DNA of 64,000 bases from positions 310,001 through 374,000 of the forward strand of contig CAWFEN010000009.1 of assembly GCA_963814865.1 (NCBI GenBank). The letters are read 5' to 3'. A program made the translations under genes and the position numbers. Under the pieces are notes generated by a model. It did no database searches. It was not told the origin of the DNA and saw only the letters and a list, made by a program, of their open reading frames with translations. Positions 57,701 to 64,000 of the stretch are shown here, piece by piece (position 1 is the stretch's first letter; every line of letters begins with the position of its first letter). This DNA is from AP-15 sp963814865. GTDB lineage: Bacteria > Pseudomonadota > Alphaproteobacteria > ATCC43930 > CGMCC-115725.

Positions 57701-57916
57701 ATGAACGAGATCGAACGGCTTCGCCACATGTCGGCGCGGGAGCTGGCGCTCCTCGGCATGCAGGACATCGCCTACATCAAGCGCGTCGTGGTCAATGATG
57801 CCGCCGGCTATGCGGTCCATGCCGCGGACGGCACGCAGATCGCCGTGCTCGCCAACCGCGACGTCGCTTTCGCCACGGTGCGCCAGCACGATCTCGATCC
57901 GCTGAGCGTGCACTGA
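57701..57916 (+). CDS. DUF1150 family protein
   Basis: A 71-residue protein: MNEIERLRHMSARELALLGM, QDIAYIKRVVV, YAVHAADGTQIAVLANRDVA and HDLDPLSVH. DUF1150 proteins are short, almost confined to alphaproteobacteria, and commonly sit directly after hsp20 genes, as here. The function is unknown. The pairing suggests a link to the heat-shock response. GTG 57698 is an alternative start. Confidence 0.9.
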   Translation: MNEIERLRHMSARELALLGMQDIAYIKRVVVNDAAGYAVHAADGTQIAVLANRDVAFATVRQHDLDPLSVH

Positions 57917-57961
57917 CCGCGCCGCCGGGGGGGCTTCGGGGAGGCGGCAGCGGGATGGCGG

Positions 57962-58426
57962 CTAGGCCGCGGTGCCGGCAATACTGTCGGTGAGCAGCGC
58001 GTAAAGCGCGTCCGCATTGTCGGTGCCGCGGAGCTTTGCGCAGACGGCGCGGTCGCGCAGCAGTCGAGAGACGCGCGCGAGCGCCTTCAGATGATCGGCT
58101 CCGGCGGTCTCCGGCGCCAACAGCACGAAAATCAGGTCGACCGGCTGATCGTCGATCGCTTCGAACGGGATCGGCCGTTCGAGCCGGGCAAAGATGCCAT
58201 AGAGCTTGTCGAGCCCCGGCAGCTTGCCGTGCGGGATGCCGATCCCCATTCCGATCCCCGTGGTGCCGAGCCGCTCGCGCTCGATCAGAACGTCGTAGAT
58301 CGTCCGCTCATGGAGCCCGGTCATCGTTGCCGCCCGGCGCGCGAGCTCTTGCAGCGCCTGTTTCTTGTTGGCGGCGCGCAGCTGGGCGAGGACGCTTTTC
58401 GGCGTGATCAGATCGGCGATTTCCAA
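57962..58426 (-). CDS. ptsN: Nitrogen-type PTS IIA protein (EIIA-Ntr)
   Basis: A protein of about 154 residues: LEIADLITPKSVLAQLRAAN, LQELARRAATMTGLHERTIY, GTTGIGMGIGIPHGKLPGLD (phosphorylated His in IPHGK) and FEAIDDQPVDLIFVLLAPET. It receives phosphate from PtsO/PtsP and regulates potassium and nitrogen functions rather than sugar uptake. The TTG at 58426 gives the normal length. The frame remains open upstream through a Pro/Gly/Ala tract to near the hpf stop, so a GTG at about 58527 is also possible. Its place after rpoN and hpf is conserved in proteobacteria. Confidence 0.9.
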   Translation of the reverse strand: MEIADLITPKSVLAQLRAANKKQALQELARRAATMTGLHERTIYDVLIERERLGTTGIGMGIGIPHGKLPGLDKLYGIFARLERPIPFEAIDDQPVDLIFVLLAPETAGADHLKALARVSRLLRDRAVCAKLRGTDNADALYALLTDSIAGTAA

Positions 58427-58562
58427 AACCAGGCCGGGCAATTTCGTCGCGGCCTCACCATCCGCCCGAGCGGCGGGCGCGGGCGCCGCGGCCGAGCCGC
58501 CGCCCGGCGGCGGCAAATCGGTCACGCCGGAGAGCGGGTCGAGGCATCGGCAAACGCCGCGG

Positions 58563-59180
58563 TCACGCCACGCCCCTGCGCGGCCGCGATGCCGGAGCGA
58601 GCTCGGGATCAATCCAGCCGACATTGCCGTCCGCCCGCCGATAGACGAGATTGAGCTCGCCGTGCGCGCGGTTGCGGAACAGCAGCACCGGCGCCTCGGC
58701 GAGATCCATCCGCATCACCGCCTCGCCGACGGTCAGGCTCGGCAGCTCGGTGCTGATCTCGGCGATGACCGCCGGACCGCCGGTCGCATCCGCATCCTCT
58801 TCCCCCTCCTCGGCTTCCTCGGCGATCGGCGCCAGGACATAGGCCCGCGCACGCTCGCCCGCTTCGGCGGTCTCGTGCACCTTGACGTGGTGGTCGCGCA
58901 GCCGCCGCTTGTAGCGCCGCAGCTGCTTGGCGACGCGCAGGGCGGCGGCGTCAAAAGCCGCGGCGCCGTCGAGCGCCGCCGCACCGGCGTTGACGACGAT
59001 GCCGCGCCCGATGTGGAGCGAGAGCTCGGCCCGCACCAGATACGCCTCTTTCGAGATGACGAGATGGGCCTCGATCGCCGTCCCGAAATACTTTTCGAGG
59101 ATTGCGCCGAGGCTGGTTTCGACATGCGCGCGCAGGGCATCGCCGATTTCGATCTGCTTGCCCGTGACGGTCAACTGCAT
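58563..59180 (-). CDS. hpf: Long-form ribosome hibernation promoting factor
   Basis: A 205-residue protein. The N-terminal S30AE domain is MQLTVTGKQIEIGDALRAHV then AYLVRAELSLHIGRGIVVNA and AALRVAKQLRRYKRRLRDHH. An acidic linker (EEAEEGEEDADA) and the C-terminal dimerisation domain follow (PSLTVGEAVMRMDLAEAPVL, LFRNRAHGELNLVYRRADGN). The two-domain long form dimerises 70S ribosomes into inactive 100S particles in resting cells. The ATG at 59180 gives the usual start. Confidence 0.93.
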   Translation of the reverse strand: MQLTVTGKQIEIGDALRAHVETSLGAILEKYFGTAIEAHLVISKEAYLVRAELSLHIGRGIVVNAGAAALDGAAAFDAAALRVAKQLRRYKRRLRDHHVKVHETAEAGERARAYVLAPIAEEAEEGEEDADATGGPAVIAEISTELPSLTVGEAVMRMDLAEAPVLLFRNRAHGELNLVYRRADGNVGWIDPELAPASRPRRGVA

Positions 59181-59328
59181 GGGTGCAATCACCTCTGCCG
59201 GCGGGTGGCTTTTGCGATCATGGCCTCCCGCAACCGGAGTTGGGGACCCGTCCGGCGGCGATCAAGCACGGGAGGCCGATCTCCCGCAGTTAAGCGTCCG
59301 GATCGCCGGGCGGCCACCGTCGCGCCTC

Positions 59329-60817
59329 TCAAAGCTCCAGCAGCTTTTCCCGGCGGCGCCGCGCCGATGACGGAATCCGCATTGCCTCGCGGTACTTCGC
59401 CACCGTGCGCCGGGCAATATCGACGCCATCGCGCTGCAGCAAGGCGACGATGCGCTCGTCCGAGAGCGTGCCGCCGGGGGGCTCATCGTTGATCAGCCCG
59501 CGGATGCGATGGCGCACCGCTTCGGCCGAATGTGCGCCGCCGCCATGCGCGTCGGGGATCGCCGAAGTGAAGAAATATTTCAGTTCGTAGAGCCCGCGCG
59601 GCGTCGCCATGTGCTTGTTGCTGGTCACCCGGCTGACCGTGCTCTCGTGCATGCCGATCGCATCGGCAATGTCGCGCAGGATCAGCGGGCGCAGCGATTG
59701 GACGCCCCGGCGAAAGAAGGCGTCCTGCCGGCGAACGATCTCGGCGGCCACCTTGAGGATCGTCGTGGCACGCTGATGCAGCGATTTGACCAGCCAGTTC
59801 GCCGCGTGCAGCCGATCGCTCAGATAGTCCTTTTCGGCTTTGCTCCGGGCCGCCTGGCTCACCTGCGCATAGTAGCGGTTGTTGACCAGCACCCGCGGCA
59901 GGGTTTCGGAATTGAGCTCGACGATCCAGCCGCCCCCGGGCTGCGCCCGCATCAGAATGTCGGGCACCACCGGCTGGGCCAGCGGCGGGTCGAAGACGAG
60001 GCCCGGCCGCGGATCGAGCGATTTGACCTCGACGATCATATCGGCCACGTCCGCGGCATCGACCCCGCACACCCGCACCAGGGCGGCGATGTTGCGGGCC
60101 GCCAGCAAGGGCAGGTTTTCGAGCAGGATCTGCATCGCCGGATCGAGCCGGTTGCGGTCGCGCAGCTGCAGCGCGAGGCACTCCGCGAGGTCGCGGGCGA
60201 AGATGCCGGCCGGATCGAACTGCTGGAGCCGGGCGAGGACCGTGTCGATCCGCTCGACGCCGCAGCCGAGAAGCAGCGCCACAGCATCGATGGGGCCGGT
60301 CAGATAGCCCGCCTCGTCGATCAGGTCGAGAAGATGGAGTGCGATCACCTGATCGCCCTGATCGCTCAAATCGGCGCCGATCTGCTCCAGCACATGATCG
60401 CGCAGGGTGCGCGGCCGAACTCGCGGCCTGCTCGATGATCCCGCGATCCGCCATGCCCGACATGCCGTGCCGGTTGTGCCAGGATTGCGACTCGCCGCTG
60501 AAATCAACCGAGCCGTCGCCCTCTGCCCCGGATGCGGCGTGCCAATTCTCGGCCGCATCAGGCGTGAAGTTGTCGGCGAGCGTTTCCGGCAGAGCAGCCC
60601 GAGACGGCTCCTCGGGAGGGTCGGCCTCACCGGCTGGCGGAGGCTCCGAATGCGACCGTTCGCGCTGATCGAGCAACGGGTTCTGCCGGATCTCGGCGTC
60701 GATGAAATCGGTCAGCTCCAGATTTGAGAGCTGCAGCATCTTGATCGCCTGCTGCAGCTGCGGCGTCATCACCAGCGTCTGCGACTGGCGCAGCTCGAGC
60801 CGCTGCGAAAAACCCAT
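59329..60817 (-). CDS. rpoN: RNA polymerase sigma-54 factor, apparent frameshift
   Basis: A protein of about 495 residues. Region I is the Gln-rich MGFSQRLELRQSQTLVMTPQ with LQQAIKMLQLSNLELTDFID. The core-binding region is DPAGIFARDLAECLALQLRD. The DNA-binding part includes MHESTVSRVTSNKHMATPRG and the RpoN box ARRTVAKYREAMRIPSSARR near the end. The frame breaks near 60415: one extra T in GCGAGTTCGG, where AGT-CGG-CCG-CGC restores RPRTLRDHVLEQIGADL. As written, the protein would stop early and lose its promoter-binding half. The ATG at 60817 gives the typical start; an earlier ATG at 60889 is less likely. Confidence 0.93.
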
Positions 60818-60848
60818 CTTGTTCACATCATGCTCCGCGCGGAGCGCC

Positions 60849-61799
60849 TCACAGGGTAAACCGGTCGCCGAGGAACACGCGTCTGACATTGGCGTCGGCG
60901 ACGATTTCGGCGGGCTTGCCCTCCATCAACACTTGTCCTTCGTGCAGAATATATGCGCGATCGACGATTTCGAGGGTTTCGCGCACGTTATGGTCAGTGA
61001 TCAATACGCCAATTCCGCGATCCTTGAGATGGGCGACGAGACTTCTGATGTCACCGACCGCGATCGGATCGATGCCGGCCAGCGGCTCGTCGAGAAGAAT
61101 GAAATGAGGCTGGGTGGCGAGCGCACGGGCGATCTCGCAGCGCCGCCGTTCGCCGCCTGAGAGCGCCATCGCCGGCGCTCGGCGCAGATGGGTTATCGAG
61201 AACTCGGCGAGCAGCGCGTCGAGCATCGCCTCGCGCATATCGGCCACGGGCTCGGCGATCTCGAGGATGGCGCGGATGTTCTGCTCGACGCTCAGGCCGC
61301 GAAAGATCGAAGCCTCCTGCGGCAGATAACCGATGCCGAGCCGGGCGCGGCGGTACATCGGCAGTTCGGTGATGTCCCGCCCGTCGAGGCTGACGATGCC
61401 GGTATCGGCCGCGATCAGCCCGGTGATGATGTAAAAGCAGGTCGTCTTGCCGGCTCCGTTGGGCCCGAGCAGCCCGACGACCTCGCCGCGCTGAACCGAG
61501 ACGTTGACGCCGCGCAGCACCGGCCGCCGCTTGAAGCTCTTTCCGAGACCTTGCCCGAGCAGGCCCTGTCCAGGAAGGCTCGGCGCGAGCAGGCCCCGTC
61601 CGAAGAGGTGCGGAGCAAGGAGATCCTGTCCGAGAAGGTCGCGTCCGGACTGGCCAGGCCCGGACTGGCTGGGCCCGGACTGGCTGGGCCCGGACTCGCC
61701 AGGCCCGGGCGCCTCACGGTCGTCGGCGAGGAGACGCGGTCGTCTCGCGTCAACCGCTGCCGTCGCGGCCGGGTTGGACGGTTTGCGCATCGCCTTCAC
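60849..61799 (-). CDS. lptB: LPS export ABC transporter ATPase with repetitive N-terminal extension
   Basis: A 316-residue cytoplasmic ATPase that powers LPS extraction with LptFG. From about residue 83 it is a standard LptB: KSFKRRPVLRGVNVSVQRGE, Walker A LLGPNGAGKTTCFYIITGLI, YLPQEASIFRGLSVEQNIRA, signature ALSGGERRRCEIARAL, Walker B FILLDEPLAGIDPIAV and the H-loop VLITDHNVRETLEIVDRAYI. The first 80 or so residues are unusual: SGPSQ pentads and LLGQ/LLAP repeats. The ATG at 61799 overlaps the lptA stop (ATGA), which supports the long form, though an internal start cannot be excluded. Confidence 0.93.
   Translation of the reverse strand: MKAMRKPSNPAATAAVDARRPRLLADDREAPGPGESGPSQSGPSQSGPGQSGRDLLGQDLLAPHLFGRGLLAPSLPGQGLLGQGLGKSFKRRPVLRGVNVSVQRGEVVGLLGPNGAGKTTCFYIITGLIAADTGIVSLDGRDITELPMYRRARLGIGYLPQEASIFRGLSVEQNIRAILEIAEPVADMREAMLDALLAEFSITHLRRAPAMALSGGERRRCEIARALATQPHFILLDEPLAGIDPIAVGDIRSLVAHLKDRGIGVLITDHNVRETLEIVDRAYILHEGQVLMEGKPAEIVADANVRRVFLGDRFTL
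61645..61704. repeat. 15-bp tandem repeat inside lptB, four copies
   Basis: The unit CCGGACTGGCTGGGC occurs at 61645, 61660, 61675 and 61690, the first and last copies with changes. On the minus strand it encodes S-G-P-x-Q-type pentads in the N-terminal extension of LptB. Looser repeats of GAGCAGGCC and CGAGAAG follow to about 61560. A 15-base unit keeps the reading frame under copy-number change. Confidence 0.85.
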
Positions 61800-62899
61800 C
61801 GCTTGGGCGCACCGCCGGCGGCGGGTTTCACGGTTTTAGCCGTGCCGTGGCCGGGCGCAGCCGGCGTCACATCCTGACGCACGAAGATGCCCTCCACCCG
61901 CGGCGCCGGCATGCCGGGTTTGGCCGCCAGCGTCATCATGTGGCTGACATTGGTGTTGAGGTCGACAACGGCGTACTGCCCACGGATGGCGTTCTGCCCG
62001 CGCGTAATGGTGACATTGCCGAGCAGCGTCACGATCCCCGTTTCGGCATTGTCGACGCCGTAATCGCCACGGGCGATGTCGGTCGCGGTCGAGACGACGA
62101 CATTGCCCTCGGCGTCGATGCGGCTGATCCGGGAACTGCCTTCGCCGGCCTCGATCGGTTGCGCTGCGGCACCGGGCTTTGCCGGTGCGGCGGTCGCCGC
62201 GGCCGGTGCCGATTTCGCGGACGGCCTGGCGTTGGCCATCCCGGTCCCGCCCGGTGTCACCGGCGGCTTGGCCGCGGCCGGTGCCGATTTCGCGGGCGGC
62301 TTGGCTTCGGCCATCCCGGCCCCGCCCGGTTTCGGCGCCCCCTGCGGCGTCTGCTGGATGAAATGGGCGGTCAGCACATCGGCGCGGATCCGCTTCTCAC
62401 CGCGGACCGCAACGGCATCGCCGCGGGCGACCGCGACCTGCTTCTGGTCGTACCATTCGAGGCTGTCGCGCGCCGTCACGACGTCGGTCGGCGTCGTCAG
62501 CTTCAGCGCCTTGCCGGTGACGATGGCGATCGCCTGATCGACATCATAGACCGCCTGATCGCCGACGACGGTGTCGGTTTCGTTGTTGATCCTGACGTGA
62601 CCGTCGGCGTCGAGACGGTAGATCTCGGTCCCGCCCTCCGCCCCTTTGGCCGGGCGATAATGGGCGGTCAGGGTATCGGCATGCACCTCCGTGTTGCCCC
62701 GCTTGGCGACGGCGTTGCCGCGAGCGATATAGACTTGCGCGTTCTGCTGCCACTCGATCCCGGAATCGGCCAGGATGTCGATCGGCAGACCGTCTGCGGC
62801 GTTGCCGAGGCTCAACCCCTGAGCGGCTGCCGGCACCGGGCCGAACGCCATCGCCAGCAAGAGCGCGGCGAGCGGCGCCCAAAGACGTCGCACTGTCAT
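61796..62899 (-). CDS. lptA: LPS transport periplasmic protein LptA with linker insertion
   Basis: A 367-residue protein. The signal peptide ends VPAAAQ. The OstA-type jellyroll starts PIDILADSGIEWQQNAQVYI, ARGNAVAKRGNTEVHADTLT, and resumes with RIDAEGNVVVSTATDIARGD, NVTITRGQNAIRGQYAVVDL. LptA bridges LPS across the periplasm. Between the two halves lies an insertion of about 55 residues rich in Ala/Pro/Lys. It includes two copies of a 19-residue unit of the form GG(A/T)GMA(E/N)A(K/R)P followed by AKSAPAAA. A normal LptA is about 180-200 residues, so this one has extra repeats of the strand unit plus the linker. Confidence 0.9.
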   Translation of the reverse strand: MTVRRLWAPLAALLLAMAFGPVPAAAQGLSLGNAADGLPIDILADSGIEWQQNAQVYIARGNAVAKRGNTEVHADTLTAHYRPAKGAEGGTEIYRLDADGHVRINNETDTVVGDQAVYDVDQAIAIVTGKALKLTTPTDVVTARDSLEWYDQKQVAVARGDAVAVRGEKRIRADVLTAHFIQQTPQGAPKPGGAGMAEAKPPAKSAPAAAKPPVTPGGTGMANARPSAKSAPAAATAAPAKPGAAAQPIEAGEGSSRISRIDAEGNVVVSTATDIARGDYGVDNAETGIVTLLGNVTITRGQNAIRGQYAVVDLNTNVSHMMTLAAKPGMPAPRVEGIFVRQDVTPAAPGHGTAKTVKPAAGGAPKR

Positions 62900-62929
62900 C
62901 GCCGCCCCACCCGGCGCGCGGCTGCACCG

Positions 62930-63862
62930 TCAGCCGGCATTGTAGCTCCCCTGTTTGGACGCCGGCTCGCGCGTGACGTGCCTGGTTGCCGGCGGCTTCC
63001 TGACCGGCGGTTTTTTGGCGAGGTGGTGCGAGGCGGTCGCGTGGCGCTTTGTTGCCGGCGCGGCATGGGCGGGCTTTACGGCAGCGGCGCGGGATGGCGC
63101 CGGCGAGGCGGCCGCCGCGGTCTCGATTTGCGCCGCCGTCTTGACGATCTGTGCCGGCAGCGCCGGAGGAGCTGTCGCGGCGCGGGCCGGCCGTGTCCCT
63201 TTGAGCACGAGATGCGCCCGGCCGGTAAAGACGATGGTGTCGCCCTTGTTCAGAATTCGAAAGCCTTGGGCGGCGATGTTGCCCGAAGGTCCGTGCCCGG
63301 CAACAGGATCGTTGCCATCGGCGGTATTGGCGGACAAATCGGCGTGCGCTCGCGCCGTGACGAATTGGGTGCCGTCCTGGTGGGTCAAGGTCACGTCGCC
63401 GAACAGATCCAGGAGCTGTGCCTGGGACTGGTATACTCCGGTGGCAGCCGTCAGCACGACGGTAGTGGCGGCACGCATCAGGATCTGCGCGTGCGGTTGC
63501 TCGAGAGACATCAGATCGTTGCGGTTGGGGAGCTGGCGCCCGGATGCCGCGGTCACGACAAACGGCCGATTGTACCGGTCGAGCCCGGCATAGCGGGGCT
63601 TGATCATGCGCAATTGGCGCGCGTCGCGCAGATCGATGGCAGGAAAGGCGGCCCGCACGCTTTCCAGCAGCGGGCTGAGGCGCGGCCAGGCGGCGACGAG
63701 CAGCAGGAGACCCAGCCCGATCGCCGGCAGGACGCGCTTGAGCAGCACGACGCGCCGGCTGTAGCGGTCGGCGGCAAAACGCGGCCGCCAGCCGCCGGCG
63801 GCCTGGCGCAGTTCCGGAGCGGCGGCCCGCTCCATCCCGGCTTGCTGCCCCAGCGTCCGCAT
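62930..63862 (-). CDS. lptC: LPS export protein LptC
   Basis: A protein of about 310 residues. A basic N-terminus and one transmembrane anchor (LLKRVLPAIGLGLLLLVAAW) are followed by the periplasmic LptC jellyroll: IDLRDARQLRMIKPRYAGLD, YNRPFVVTAASGRQLPNRND, QAQLLDLFGDVTLTHQDGTQ and GFRILNKGDTIVFTGRAHLV. The last 80 residues or so are a Lys/Pro/Ala/His-rich tail. It receives LPS from LptBFG and passes it to LptA. The ATG at 63862 or 63835 starts the family region; the open frame extends further upstream into kdsD. Confidence 0.88.
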   Translation of the reverse strand: MRTLGQQAGMERAAAPELRQAAGGWRPRFAADRYSRRVVLLKRVLPAIGLGLLLLVAAWPRLSPLLESVRAAFPAIDLRDARQLRMIKPRYAGLDRYNRPFVVTAASGRQLPNRNDLMSLEQPHAQILMRAATTVVLTAATGVYQSQAQLLDLFGDVTLTHQDGTQFVTARAHADLSANTADGNDPVAGHGPSGNIAAQGFRILNKGDTIVFTGRAHLVLKGTRPARAATAPPALPAQIVKTAAQIETAAAASPAPSRAAAVKPAHAAPATKRHATASHHLAKKPPVRKPPATRHVTREPASKQGSYNAG

Positions 63863-63884
63863 CGGCCGGTCCGCCCCCGCCGCC

Positions 63885-64000
63885 TCACGCGATGCCGGCA
63901 CGCAGGCAGTCGTGCAGGTGCAGAAAGCCGACCGGCCGGCCGGTCGCGTCGACAACGAACAGGGCGGTGATCGCATTGCGGTTCATCAGCCCCAGCGCCT
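63885..64000 (-). CDS. kdsD: Arabinose-5-phosphate isomerase (KdsD/KpsF), C-terminal end
   Basis: Only the last 37 codons are in the window: ALGLMNRNAITALFVVDATG then RPVGFLHLHDCLRAGIA. This is the end of the second CBS domain of KdsD/KpsF, which makes arabinose-5-phosphate for Kdo in LPS. It lies just upstream of lptC on the same strand, the usual alphaproteobacterial order. The sugar-isomerase domain lies beyond the right edge. Confidence 0.83.
   Translation of the reverse strand, partial: ALGLMNRNAITALFVVDATGRPVGFLHLHDCLRAGIA

Overview
The window reads as chromosomal DNA from a very GC-rich alphaproteobacterium. Usg, DUF1150 beside Hsp20, a TIGR01459-type HAD protein, a Tim44-like protein, NodT-type efflux, and the run kdsD-lptC-lptA-lptB-rpoN-hpf-ptsN on one strand all fit that class, and the gene mix suggests something near Rhodospirillales. 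The genus cannot be fixed from the sequence alone.

Layout. 0-5.5 kb: small housekeeping and accessory genes and tRNA-Thr(UGT). 5.5-7.4 kb: a decayed island of less GC-rich DNA with remnants that look like an Nmad3 gene, an Nmad2 gene and a REP-associated tyrosine transposase. 7.4-15 kb: a secreted protein, a DUF4331 protein followed by a TPR protein, a GMC oxidoreductase, a luciferase-like oxidoreductase and small secreted or VOC proteins. 15-22 kb: an OmpA-like lipoprotein and an intact tripartite RND efflux operon (NodT outer-membrane factor, adaptor, permease). 22-25 kb: a large MGH1-type glycosidase and an internally deleted acetate kinase. 25-29.5 kb: a second RND adaptor/permease pair carrying roughly 15 or more apparent frameshifts. 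29.6-36.2 kb: a phosphatase, an HpnL-like membrane protein, four small exported proteins and a 782-residue secreted protein of unknown role. 36.5-40.2 kb: methylmalonyl-CoA mutase, heme A synthase and Usg. 40.4-43.3 kb: HtrA-type protease, DnaJ/CbpA, CbpM and TerB. 44-50 kb: DinG-like helicase, PyrD, HAD protein and VOC protein. 50.4-54.5 kb: mtnA, mtnP, cytochrome c1 and cytochrome b, with only a 41-codon remnant where the Rieske gene should be. 54.7-64 kb: trmL, hemF, a Tim44-like gene, hsp20-DUF1150, and the ptsN-hpf-rpoN-lptB-lptA-lptC-kdsD block.

The most distinctive property of the window is gene disruption. About a dozen otherwise conserved genes, including rpoN, heme A synthase and methylmalonyl-CoA mutase, carry one apparent single-base indel each, mostly an extra base. 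Long genes such as the first RND operon, the glycosidase and the helicase are intact. The second RND operon is far more densely hit. Two genes, petA and ackA, look internally deleted with both ends kept. Sequencing or assembly error and real gene decay cannot be separated here, so each case is described as seen.
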